In this document: piece after piece, positions 1 through 8,793 of the stretch | Numbering within the stretch: position 1 is the stretch's first letter | How the letters are laid out: every line of letters starts with the position of its first letter | Assembly (NCBI GenBank): GCA_025057755.1 | Contig: JANWVC010000013.1 | Span: 168,887 to 232,886, forward strand | Direction of reading: 5' to 3' | Source of the DNA: Limisphaera sp. | GTDB lineage: Bacteria; Verrucomicrobiota; Verrucomicrobiia; Limisphaerales; Limisphaeraceae | Length of the DNA: 64,000 nt | Notes under the pieces: model-generated | Told to the model about the DNA's origin: nothing | Databases searched by the model: none | What the model saw: only the letters and a program-made list of their open reading frames with translations | Translations under genes and position numbers: made by a program

Positions 1-162
1 CGTAGGGCCGTTCTCGTGGTTACAGTCAACTTCCTGCGCCGAAGCCCCGCTTACGTCGTTTGGTCGTGCGTTTGCGTCCGGGCGTTCCGACGATGCCTGC
101 CTAGAAACGATTCGTCCGAACCATATCGAAACAAACTCCCCAAGAAAGTCCGGCCGATGAAA

Positions 163-1500
163 TCAGGACCCGATGGCTAATCCCATTGGTAGTTGATCGG
201 GGGGCACGTCCTCGATTTGCGCGTGTTTCTGGAGAAAGTCCAAGACCTTATCGCGCAGAATCTCGTCGTAAATCTCTGGCAGCGCGCCGCGCTCCTTCAA
301 GTCGCGGGCCAATTGGGAAGCAGGCACTTGATGCAGAGCTGCCAGGACAACAATGCGACGCGAAATTTCCTCTTCCGTCACCCCAATACCTTCTTTCTCA
401 GCGATGCGCTGTAGGATGAAGCCGATCTTAACGCGGTCGCGGGCGCTGCGAGAGGCCGCTTCGTAAATGATGTCTTTCTCTTTTTCGATGGTTTCTCGGC
501 TGACGCCTCGTTTGGTGTTTTCCCGGACGATTTCGTACACGGCCTGTCGGGTCTCGCGTTCCAGTGCAGAATCGGGCAGCTCGAAATGAACACGATCCAA
601 CAAATGGCGCAACAGTTGCACGCGCACCTGACGTTCCAGCTTGTGTTTCAGTTCGTTCTCCAGGTCACGACGCACGCCAGCCCGCAGTTCTTCCAAATTC
701 TGCGCCCCAAAGCTGCGCGCCAATTCGTCATCCAACGGGGGCAACACTGCTTCCTTGATCTCCAATACCTCCACCTCAAAAGCTGCCGGACGACCTGCCA
801 ACGGCGGATGCGGCAAGTCCGGCGGAAATAAGAGGTGAATCGTCCGCCGGTCACCTGCACGGGCACCCAACAGTTGTTCGCCGAAGCCGGGCAGAAAGGA
901 CTTGCTATCCACGGTAACCCAAAAGCCGTTGGCTTCGGCCAGGCTACGCGCTTCTGGAGCCACTTCCAACAATGGTCGGCCCTCCACCGTGGCCCGATAA
1001 TTGATCACCGCGATGTCACCCGTGGCTGCAGGGCGATCCACTTTGTTGTATTGAATCCGCTGCCGGCGCAACAGATCCAACGCACGATTCACATCGTCAT
1101 CGGTCACAGAACGAATCTCTCGTTTGATGCGAAGCCCCTTGTATTCGGGCAATGCGAACTCCGGTTCGGTCTCCACCGTGAGCACAGCCTGCAATGAGCG
1201 ACCCCGCCCGAACTGCAAAACTTCAATGTTTTCCGTTCGCAACAGCCGCAAGTGCTCATCTTTGATTAGGTGGTCGAGACAGTCCCGCAGCAATTCCCGG
1301 CGTACATCCTCTTCGATATCCTTCTGGAAGCGCCGCTCCACGACGTCCCGTGGGGCTTTCCCCGGTCGGAAACCGGGCAACACAGCCCGCTTCCGGAAAT
1401 CGTGAATGACCTGCTCGAAGACCTCATCGACCTTCTGCGGCTCGACCTCCACGCGCACCAGTTTGCGACAGGGCGCAACGTTTTCCACCGAAACGTTCAC
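163..1500 (-). CDS. tig: Trigger factor, ribosome-associated chaperone and peptidyl-prolyl isomerase
   Basis: A 445-residue protein with the full three-domain layout of trigger factor. The N-terminal ribosome-binding domain (about 1-115) carries the GFRPGKAP signature that docks on ribosomal protein L23. A central FKBP-type PPIase domain (about 160-250) follows, then a long helical C-terminal substrate-cradle domain. It acts on nascent chains at the ribosome exit tunnel in the cytoplasm. Length is typical for the family. The start is GTG at 1500; an AAAGGA ribosome-binding site lies about 8 bases upstream, and a good sigma-70-type promoter (1590-1617) sits about 90 bases before it. In many bacteria clpP and clpX follow tig; only 162 bases remain before the window edge, so that cannot be judged. 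Identification is secure. Confidence 0.97.
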   Translation of the reverse strand: MNVSVENVAPCRKLVRVEVEPQKVDEVFEQVIHDFRKRAVLPGFRPGKAPRDVVERRFQKDIEEDVRRELLRDCLDHLIKDEHLRLLRTENIEVLQFGRGRSLQAVLTVETEPEFALPEYKGLRIKREIRSVTDDDVNRALDLLRRQRIQYNKVDRPAATGDIAVINYRATVEGRPLLEVAPEARSLAEANGFWVTVDSKSFLPGFGEQLLGARAGDRRTIHLLFPPDLPHPPLAGRPAAFEVEVLEIKEAVLPPLDDELARSFGAQNLEELRAGVRRDLENELKHKLERQVRVQLLRHLLDRVHFELPDSALERETRQAVYEIVRENTKRGVSRETIEKEKDIIYEAASRSARDRVKIGFILQRIAEKEGIGVTEEEISRRIVVLAALHQVPASQLARDLKERGALPEIYDEILRDKVLDFLQKHAQIEDVPPDQLPMGLAIGS

Positions 1501-1589
1501 AGTCTAGGTCCTTTCGTGATTTGGCACGCCGACCGATTGTTGGACCAGTGCGCTTTCAGGCGCGCCGCCATCAGCCGGCAGAAGTGGGC

Positions 1590-1617
1590 ATTCTAGGCAG
1601 GGGCTTCGGAGCGTCAA
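1590..1617 (-). promoter_or_regulatory. Sigma-70-type promoter of tig
   Basis: On the minus strand TTGACG (1612-1617) and TAGAAT (1590-1595) are separated by exactly 16 bases. The match to both consensus hexamers is good and the position, about 90 bases upstream of the tig GTG, is sensible. This is a sequence match only; no start site has been measured. Confidence 0.6.
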
Positions 1618-1676
1618 GCCTCGAACGGGGACAGAGACCCGAGCGGAGCGCCAACTCATCTTAACTGCTTTTCAAT

Positions 1677-1706
1677 TTGCTCGGTGTTTCTCATCTGTCG
1701 TATACT
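1677..1706 (+). promoter_or_regulatory. Candidate sigma-70-type promoter for the PhoPQ-type hydrolase
   Basis: TTGCTC (1677-1682), an 18-base spacer and TATACT (1701-1706) on the plus strand. It lies in the divergent region between tig and the secreted hydrolase. If used, the transcript would begin near 1712, leaving a leader of about 185 bases before the GTG preferred here. The -35 element is only a moderate match. Confidence 0.45.
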
Positions 1707-1896
1707 GCTTTTCCAATAACAGCGAGTCCCGACCGACCGGCATCGAATCCATATGAAACCCCTGAGACCCTCGTCGCGCCTGCCCATGTCCGGCCTCTGC
1801 AGGGAGACATCGAATCCATCAAGCAGCCCGTTTTGCACCCAGCGTTCTTGTGCACGAGTCCACAGAGCCACATGCGCGCAACGGTCACGACCAAAG

Positions 1897-3324
1897 GTGC
1901 GCCGAGAGTGGTTTTATGCCGGAATGCTTCTGATGTTTGGTTGCGTTTGGCCCGGCCGAGCCGGCCTGCGGGAAACCGACTTCTCCCGGCAGACCGCCTT
2001 GGATCGGTACGTCGCTGCGATCGACCCTGCCTTTACATGGGAACGGGTCCAAACCCGCAATGCCTCGGCCGGACAAATTCACGTCCTCCGAATGATTTCC
2101 CAAACATGGCGTACTTCAGAAGAGGTCAACCGCACGGTTTGGGAGCACTGGTTACTGGTCGCCGTCCCTGCACAGGTGGCTCATCGAGTCGGTCTGTTGT
2201 TCATTGGCGGTGGCCGGAACCGACCCGAGCCGCCGGCTGAGATGGATTCGAATCTGACCCGGTTGGCAGTCGAAACGCGGTCCGTCGTGGCCGAACTTCG
2301 CAACGTACCCAATCAACCTCTGGTGTTCCATTATGACGGACGAGAACGTCTGGAGGATGACCTGATTGCCTACACGTGGGACCAGTTTCTGCGAACCGGC
2401 GATGAACGCTGGCCAGCGCGATTGCCCATGACAAAAGCCGCTGTGCGAGCGCTGGACGTTATCGAAGCATTCTGCGCATCCCGCGACGGCGGTGGCCACA
2501 CCGTGGACCGGTTCGTTGTGGCAGGCGCATCCAAACGCGGTTGGACAAGCTGGACCACCGCCGCGGTAGACGATCGTGTGGTAGCCATCGTGCCCATTGT
2601 AATTGATGTCCTCAACGTCCAGGCCTCCATGCGCCATCACTACGCGGCGTATGGATTTTGGTCGCCCGCGGTGGGGGACTATGTCGCTCACGGGATTATG
2701 AATTGGATGGGCTCGCGGGAGTTGGATGCCCTGATGGCCATCGAGGATCCTTATCATTATCGCCAGCGCCTGAGCATGCCCAAGCTGATCGTGAACGCCA
2801 CCGGAGACCAGTTCTTCCTCCCGGATTCCTCCCGGTTCTACTTCGAGGAGCTGCCGGGGGAAAAACACTTGCGCTACGTACCCAATGCTGATCACTCCCT
2901 GCGTGGTAGTGATGCCTTTGATACGCTCAAGGCGTTCTACGCTTCCATCCTGGAGAACCGACCGCGCCCCAAATTCCATTGGCGTCTTGACCCCAACGGC
3001 TTGCTCATGGTCCACGTAGAAACCCCAGCTCGCCAGGTTCTCCTTTGGCAGGCTACCAATCCACAAGCCCGCGATTTCCGTCTAGAGACCTTTGGGACCC
3101 ATTGGACAGCCACGACCTTGAGCGGTGCCAATGACCAATACTCGGTCCGACTGCGTGAGCCCGCGCAGGGTTGGACCGCCAGCTTCATCGAACTTACCTT
3201 TGGCGGTCCCATGAACGTTCCCATGAAACTCACCACGCCCGTGTTTGTTCTGCCGGATCGCACGCAGCATCAATTCGCGCCGGATCCTGCACGCGGGACC
3301 CGGACCGGCCCAGCCGGGCGCTAG
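1897..3324 (+). CDS. Secreted PhoPQ-activated pathogenicity-related (PqaA-type) alpha/beta hydrolase
   Basis: The protein matches the PhoPQ-activated pathogenicity-related family (PqaA type), alpha/beta-hydrolase-fold proteins whose substrates are mostly unknown. Visible family features are a GASKRGW nucleophile elbow with the presumed catalytic Ser, NATGDQFF with a candidate Asp, and PNADHSLRG with a candidate His. The family's C-terminal beta-rich region follows. The reading frame is open from an ATG at 1753, but that would add 48 Arg/Ser-rich residues before a normal signal peptide. GTG at 1897 places a compact signal (basic start, then a hydrophobic run from about residue 7) right at the N-terminus, so I prefer it; neither start has a clear Shine-Dalgarno. 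It is probably exported. It stands alone between tig and a sugar kinase, so the context gives no substrate. Family call firm, function open. Confidence 0.85.
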   Translation: MRREWFYAGMLLMFGCVWPGRAGLRETDFSRQTALDRYVAAIDPAFTWERVQTRNASAGQIHVLRMISQTWRTSEEVNRTVWEHWLLVAVPAQVAHRVGLLFIGGGRNRPEPPAEMDSNLTRLAVETRSVVAELRNVPNQPLVFHYDGRERLEDDLIAYTWDQFLRTGDERWPARLPMTKAAVRALDVIEAFCASRDGGGHTVDRFVVAGASKRGWTSWTTAAVDDRVVAIVPIVIDVLNVQASMRHHYAAYGFWSPAVGDYVAHGIMNWMGSRELDALMAIEDPYHYRQRLSMPKLIVNATGDQFFLPDSSRFYFEELPGEKHLRYVPNADHSLRGSDAFDTLKAFYASILENRPRPKFHWRLDPNGLLMVHVETPARQVLLWQATNPQARDFRLETFGTHWTATTLSGANDQYSVRLREPAQGWTASFIELTFGGPMNVPMKLTTPVFVLPDRTQHQFAPDPARGTRTGPAGR

Positions 3325-3684
3325 GTGGTTTACGCGGAGCCTGCCATAAGCGAGCCCGCAACGGTTGCCCAGCCCGCCCTCAAGGGTGTTTTGTCTGTTT
3401 GACACGCTCTGTTAAATGCCCTGCCGCCTCCTTAGAAAAAGCGGAAGGGCAAGCCCGTTGCATGTGCTCCTGGCATTTCCGACGCACAGACACCAACTGC
3501 CAGCTCGGCTCAACTTGGGGCAAACATCCGGATGCTGAGGCCGACTCGATGCTCAGGCAACGGGATCGTCCCGGCCGTCGACCGCGCGAAACGATTTCCG
3601 TTTGAATCCCGAGCGGATTCCAGCGCAATTTGTGAGGCAAACAGATTTGGCGGCGAAAGGCTAGTTACAACGAGCACGGCAGCC
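3325..3684. other. Intergenic region, no gene seen
   Basis: About 360 bases between the PqaA-type hydrolase and the PfkB kinase. The kinase frame is open upstream through 3532, but those residues do not resemble the family. No convincing promoter, terminator or RNA structure was recognised. Confidence 0.4.
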
Positions 3685-4785
3685 ATGAGCATCCTGGCAT
3701 GTAAACCAGCGGATCAGTGTACTTACGACCTCGTGGCACTGGGCGAGATCATGCTGCGGTTGGATCCCGGAGAGGGGCGGATTCGGACCGCACGGTGGTT
3801 TCGCGTATGGGAGGGAGGCGGCGAGTACAACGTGGCGCGCGGGTTACGGCGTTGCTTCGGAATGCGAACGGCCGTCTGCACCGCATTTGTGGACAACGAG
3901 GTCGGCCGTTTGCTCGAGGATTTCGTCCTCCAGGGCGGTGTATCCACGCAGTTCATTCTATGGCGGCCTTTTGATGGCGTGGGTCGTGCCGCACGGAACG
4001 GACTCAACTTCACCGAGCGCGGTTTCGGCGTGCGGGCCGCGTTGGGCGTGTCAGACCGCGGCCACTCAGCGGCCAGTCAGTTGCGCCCCGGCGACTTCGA
4101 CTGGGACGAAATCTTTGGCCGAATCGGCGTGCGTTGGTTTCACACAGGCGGCATTTTTGCCGGTCTGAGTGAAACCACGGCGGCTCTGGCACTGGAAGCC
4201 GTTCGGAAGGCACGAGAACACGGCGTGATCGTCAGCTATGACCTCAATTACCGACCCAGTTTGTGGAAGGCCGTCGGGGGACAAACCCGGGCACGTGAGG
4301 TGAATCGGCAGATCGCGCGTTATGTTGATGTAATGCTGGGCAACGAAGAAGACTTTACGGCCTGCTTAGGCTTCGAGGTGGAAGGCACCGATCCCCACCT
4401 GTTGCACTTGGATGTTTCGGCCTTTCAACGGATGATTGAACGAGTCGTGCGCGAATATCCGAATTTCAAGGCCGTGGCAACCACGCTGCGTGCCGCCAAG
4501 ACCGCCACTCGCAACGACTGGGGCGCTGTGGCCTGGGTCAACGGCCGTTTCTATCAAAGTCGCTCCTATCCGGATTTGGAGATCCTCGATCGTGTGGGCG
4601 GCGGAGACAGCTTTGCCTCGGGCTTCATCTACGGACTCCTGACAGGTACGGATCCGCAAAGGGCTGTGGAGTACGGTGCCGCGCACGGAGCTCTGGCCAT
4701 GACTACGCCCGGCGATACGTCCATGGCCACATTGGCAGAAGTGGAGAAACTCGTGGCCGGCGGCAGTGCCCGAGTGGAGCGATGA
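3685..4785 (+). CDS. PfkB-family sugar kinase, probably 2-keto-3-deoxygluconate kinase
   Basis: A ribokinase/PfkB-fold kinase of about 366 residues. The family opening (DLVALGEIMLRLDP), the GGGEYNVARGL sugar-binding segment and the C-terminal signature DRVGGGDSFASGF with its catalytic Asp and anion hole are all visible. The E-I-M-L-R-L-D-P start and W-E-G-G-G pattern resemble 2-dehydro-3-deoxygluconokinases, which phosphorylate KDG for cleavage by KDPG aldolase; the exact sugar is inference. The frame opens earlier (ATG 3532) but only from 3685 (MSILAC) does the sequence look like the family, so I use that ATG. A purine-rich GAAAGG lies about 25 bases upstream, too far for a normal ribosome-binding site. 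No aldolase or transporter is adjacent. Confidence 0.85.
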   Translation: MSILACKPADQCTYDLVALGEIMLRLDPGEGRIRTARWFRVWEGGGEYNVARGLRRCFGMRTAVCTAFVDNEVGRLLEDFVLQGGVSTQFILWRPFDGVGRAARNGLNFTERGFGVRAALGVSDRGHSAASQLRPGDFDWDEIFGRIGVRWFHTGGIFAGLSETTAALALEAVRKAREHGVIVSYDLNYRPSLWKAVGGQTRAREVNRQIARYVDVMLGNEEDFTACLGFEVEGTDPHLLHLDVSAFQRMIERVVREYPNFKAVATTLRAAKTATRNDWGAVAWVNGRFYQSRSYPDLEILDRVGGGDSFASGFIYGLLTGTDPQRAVEYGAAHGALAMTTPGDTSMATLAEVEKLVAGGSARVER

Positions 4786-5174
4786 ATCGCGGCCGAAGAT
4801 CGACCATGCTGAGGGGATCTCCCATCGCCGCTGGTCAGGGCATAACACAACCAAAGAACGACTCCGGCGCTTGCCACGGTTTACCATTCTGTGGGCCGCG
4901 CTGTCGCTTCTGAACCAGCACGGGCCCCGGGCATCGCCTCATGCACGCCCTGAAGCTGCCGCTCGCAGAAGGGCGTGTGCAAACCACAGGCTGGGGCCAC
5001 AACACAACAGCCGCGACGATTCGAATCGAAATGACGCTTCTCGAGCCTCTCTGGCCGGTTGAAAACGCCTACCGAGTGGCTTCAGCGAATCGGCAGCTTC
5101 CGAAAAGCGTCGAAAGGGGATTGAAGTCCTCCTGGTCAACTTCTATTAGGAATCCCCCGTTCGCTGAAGCAGTT
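4786..5174. other. Intergenic region between converging genes
   Basis: About 390 bases between the kinase stop and the lipoprotein stop. No coding potential was recognised. Near 5115-5158 there is a loose nested inverted repeat (GGGGATT-GAAG ... CTTC ... AATCCCC) that could fold, but it has no T-run and I do not call it a terminator. Confidence 0.35.
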
Positions 5175-6935
5175 TCACTGAGACCATAATGGGATGTCAC
5201 TGGGCCGAATCGGCCCGCGGAGTTTTTCGAACTCGGTTCGATCGAGGTAATGCACTACCGGGTGGTAATCGCCTAGAAAACCGTTGGTAGAGTTTCGGCC
5301 CAAAAGGCGAGCATCATACACGGTGCTGGCCCAATCCGTACGCCAGTCCAGACGGAGTTCATCCGGCGTTTTCTCAAACGCCCACTCGGGTGCCACGCTC
5401 AACCAACGCAGCGTCCAACTTTGCGCTGCGGTGGGGCCCCAATTCACCCAGGTAACCCCATTGGAGGGAACGGCATTGGTAGGGCGATCCTCCGCCCGAG
5501 AGAAGACGATGACATACCATCCATTTGTGTCAGTCAGGATTTCGTCGTCCATGATCGAATGGACGGCGGCCCCGACGTATCCATCGTGCTCAGGCCAGGC
5601 TTGGTCATAGCCCGTCAAGGACCAATACCGTGCTTGCGCCGCCGTCATTACGGGTTCCCCGTCACGGGTACGAGGAGTCGTCGGCAAACGGCCGGTCAGC
5701 ACAGCCACCTTGCCCTTACCCAGAGACATCCCTCGTGTGAGATAATTGATGTGTGTACAACAGGTTGCCCCGGGCTCGTAGTTGCCTGGCGGCGGAAGAT
5801 CCTCGCCCCGACCGGCTACACCCTTGTCCAATGCCCGTACATATTCTGGCGTCAATGCGCCCGTGGCGCGAGCAATGCCCGAAACAATGGACCGGAAGAT
5901 GCCAAACATCTTGTCCCATCCTGCGTCTGCATGCTTCGGCTCTACCGGTGCGGTAACCCTGGCCGGGCGGGTTCGGTTCATTCTTCGGATCCAACGCGAA
6001 CCGTCCACCTCAAGATAATACGGGCGACCATCAGGAAGCTCCGCCCACACCCGAGGCCTGGCCACGCCGGCCAGAGGTCCTCGTGCCTTGTCGGGCGCAT
6101 AGTATCGGATCCAAATGCTTCCGATGTTAAAGCGACCCCCGCCGGGGCCATCATGAAACGCCCTGCCCCAAGGACCCTGATAAACAATGGCACTGCCGAC
6201 CCGGCGATTGCCCGGCGCCCGATACCGAGGCGGCTCAAACGCGCCAGGATTCAGCGCCACGGGATTGCCAACTGCTAGCTCAAACGTCACCCGATACCGG
6301 CGATTCGTCGCCGTCCGATCGGCACCCACACGGAACGGGTTGACATGGCCCGGCCAGGGCTCGATGTCCACATCAACAATGGGCACTTCGGCCGCGCCGA
6401 TCCATCCGCAATAATAGGCCTCCGGATGAAATGAGGGCGTGACTTGCAGACTGAAAAACCGGCAATGCGGAAACTCCCCTTCTACTATGATCCGGCTACC
6501 GAAGGGCGCAAAAATGGGCAGCACAAGATAGGTGCAGTGCGGGTCAGCAAAGTAACCGTAAAGCGCTCGCAGATCGATGTCGTGGGCCTCGCGCACGCAC
6601 CAGAGTCGATCCGGATCCACCTCTTCAGGGCGACGCAATGTGAATGGGCCGATCTCACGCAAATCCACCCCACCGGGAATCAGCCGTTCCGGAATTTCCG
6701 GTGGCGCATGCCCTTCCAGCCAACTTCTGATGTGTTTTTCCAAGGCGCGCGAAATCCGCCAGGCCTCTTCTATGACCTCCTGCCGGTTGGTAAAGCAGGG
6801 ATAGTCCGGAGGCGTTGGCGCCAGCGCCCGCACTACCACGCGTGTGCATGCTGCAAACAGCAACGGCAGCACCGCAAGAATGAGCATCCCCAAAACCCAC
6901 ATCCGGGGCCGGGGGCGGAGGAGACCTTTCTTCAT
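5175..6935 (-). CDS. Large exported lipoprotein of unknown function
   Basis: A 586-residue protein I do not recognise. The start at 6935 is well supported: an AAGAAAGGA ribosome-binding site lies about 6 bases upstream, and the protein then begins with a basic stretch, a hydrophobic segment (about 12-29) and FAAC, a plausible though imperfect lipobox with Cys near residue 30. The mature part is rich in Trp, Tyr, Pro and Gly, with repeated short beta-like segments, and has Cys pairs at several points (for example GATCCTH and PHCRFF). This suggests an envelope or surface protein, possibly binding or modifying a polymer. The stretch IDLRALYGYFADP and the C-terminal WRTDWASTVYDARLL are distinctive. 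The gene is monocistronic and converges with the sugar kinase. No enzymatic family can be claimed. Confidence 0.75.
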   Translation of the reverse strand: MKKGLLRPRPRMWVLGMLILAVLPLLFAACTRVVVRALAPTPPDYPCFTNRQEVIEEAWRISRALEKHIRSWLEGHAPPEIPERLIPGGVDLREIGPFTLRRPEEVDPDRLWCVREAHDIDLRALYGYFADPHCTYLVLPIFAPFGSRIIVEGEFPHCRFFSLQVTPSFHPEAYYCGWIGAAEVPIVDVDIEPWPGHVNPFRVGADRTATNRRYRVTFELAVGNPVALNPGAFEPPRYRAPGNRRVGSAIVYQGPWGRAFHDGPGGGRFNIGSIWIRYYAPDKARGPLAGVARPRVWAELPDGRPYYLEVDGSRWIRRMNRTRPARVTAPVEPKHADAGWDKMFGIFRSIVSGIARATGALTPEYVRALDKGVAGRGEDLPPPGNYEPGATCCTHINYLTRGMSLGKGKVAVLTGRLPTTPRTRDGEPVMTAAQARYWSLTGYDQAWPEHDGYVGAAVHSIMDDEILTDTNGWYVIVFSRAEDRPTNAVPSNGVTWVNWGPTAAQSWTLRWLSVAPEWAFEKTPDELRLDWRTDWASTVYDARLLGRNSTNGFLGDYHPVVHYLDRTEFEKLRGPIRPSDIPLWSQ

Positions 6936-7634
6936 CCGGAGTCCTTTCTTGATCCGTTCACCCAGTCCTACGCGTGCGAAACTGCCCAGGTTACAAAGTC
7001 TGATCGTCGTCTTAGACGCCGCTGACTGGGCCGCGGTCCGTGGCGAAGACAGCACCGTTCTTCCGTGGCAATCTCCAACGTGTGGTGTATGGCAACGACG
7101 GAGCAGGGATCAAAAGACCCTCGAAACTGGCAGGCCAGAAGCATCGGCGGAAGATGGCTACTGATGTATTCACGAGCCGATTTGTGGGAACAGAGCCCAC
7201 AAGCGCAAGCCGTGTAATTTCCGAGAATTTTCCATCTCTGAACGCGCACTCGATAACACAATGCCTCGCGCGTGGGGATATCGGCGCGGCAAAATCGACG
7301 TGCCGAGCGTGTGTCGTTGCCTGAGCTTACCATGACACCGTGCATCCCGCTTGTGAGAACCTCAGCGCAGAGCCACGCTCCGGAAGTACCTTGGTTGGCT
7401 ACGGCATTACTTGGGATGCGGTTGTTTGCGAATCCCAGCATGCATGGGACTCCAGAGCCCGGTCGAAGCGACCTGGCCCTGGCTGGGAAAAACGCAGGGA
7501 CTGTTTTCGGAGCCGCGTCCGGGGAACAAGGGTGACGGAATTGCTTTTGCCGTTACCACCCGGTCACTTCAAGACCGGCAACCTGCGAGCGCAAGAAAGC
7601 CACCTCAAGCAACCTCCACCGATTCTAGGCATCC
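6936..7634. other. Long intergenic region upstream of the lipoprotein and the GH172 remnant
   Basis: About 700 bases without a recognisable gene. It is the divergent control region for the lipoprotein (minus) and for the decayed GH172 gene (plus). I found no protein similarity, tRNA, array or clear promoter hexamers. Given the decay next door, part of it may be an older, unrecognisable pseudogene. Confidence 0.35.
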
Positions 7635-8709
7635 ATGAAAGCATCCATAATCTGTTGTTGTCTCTTGAGCTGTCTGGGCGAGGTGATTGTGGCCAAAGCG
7701 GCCGAAGCACCCTTCAAGGATATCGGCGCGGAGGTCGATAACCTGCGGAGTTTTTCTATGCCAGTTCGCGTTCGATCGTCCGAATTTACAATTGAGAAAC
7801 GCAAGGGCAGCATCTCGGCAAACAGCCCGGTGCGCGAAGCCGCGCGCGATCCAGGGCGGAGCTGCATCCAGTGTATCTGGTTCACGCCGGCGCCGTTGAA
7901 GGGTGCCCTTTGGATGCACCTGCAGTTTTTCAGGGACGGCGAGGCCGAACCGTCTGTGGAAGTGCCACTTAAGGAGGATATCTTGCCCGTGGTGGGCCCG
8001 GCGCTGCGAATCAATTCCCTAACAGTGGACGCAAATCTTGGCAGTGCCTTTCATTGTTATGGGCCCATGCCGTTTCGCAAACGGGCGCGGGTCATGTTGG
8101 AGAACCTGAACGAGGGCCTGACACACGCTCTCTTATCAGATTGACCCTGTGATGACCGGGGTTCCGCCGGATGCGGCCTCCTTTCACGCTCAGTTCCAGC
8201 GTGGGGGGCCTAATCGAAGAGCCGGGTTTGTACGAGACTCTCGACAGCGTCGAGGGTTGAGGTCACTGGCTGGACAAGGACCTGGCTTTGGGAGGTTTGC
8301 AGCACCGGGTGGTAAGGCGAAGACGAGACCAAGTTTTTCCTCAATGGGACTCAGACTCTCCGACCATTTGCGGCAAGGAGACCGAACACCACGTCTGCGG
8401 CTCTTACAAGTTCGACGCTGCAGGTGCGGGTGGAAAACGACGATCCTCGGAATTTACCGGTCTATGCACAGGTCTCCCTCCAGTGATTCGGCCGGATGAC
8501 CGCTATGATTTCATAGCAGGGGTTTGAGATATACCGGGAGTCCATTGCCGAATCTCATTCGTGTTGAAAAGGACGCCCGAGTGGCCAAGCACGCGCCCGG
8601 TTGGGGATCCGGTGGTCGTTACTTGGAATTGCGTGACGATGTTGGCGTGAGGGCATCTTGGATCCGACAGAGCCCCCACTCCTTTTGCGAAACTGTCTTC
8701 GGCCGATGA
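7635..8709 (+). pseudogene. Frameshifted DUF2961 / GH172-type glycoside hydrolase
   Basis: Pieces of a DUF2961 protein (GH172, alpha-fructofuranosidase-type fold) occur in order but in different frames. Frame 1 of the remnant (7635-8144) starts with a signal-peptide-like segment and carries SCIQCIWF, an EPSVEVPL segment and CYGPMPFRKRARV, all typical of the family N-terminal half. After a frame change near 8125 come YQIDPV and FHAQFQR, then in another frame DSPTICGKETEHH (family pattern PTIxGTGTEDYF) and GLPPVIRPD, and finally GRYLELRDDVGVRASWIRQ (family RYLPLxDDIASVAxWYQ). Several conserved acidic and aromatic residues are lost, and stops interrupt every frame. The gene is therefore dead, not a sequencing slip. 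It was probably an exported hydrolase. The nucleotide span is approximate at its 3' end. Confidence 0.8.
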
Positions 8710-8793
8710 TCTGGATCCGAGGTAGCTAGCGGACGAGGTTCGAATCGAATCCATGACAGCCGAAAGCGCGGCGCGATGGCATTGGAGCTGGAT

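Noticed and set aside
1..162. Possible clpP downstream of tig
   Set aside because: Only 162 bases are available and no ClpP-like residues could be read in any frame.
1753..1896. ATG start at 1753 for the PqaA-type hydrolase
   Set aside because: It adds 48 Arg/Ser-rich residues ahead of a normal signal peptide; GTG 1897 is more plausible, though not proven.
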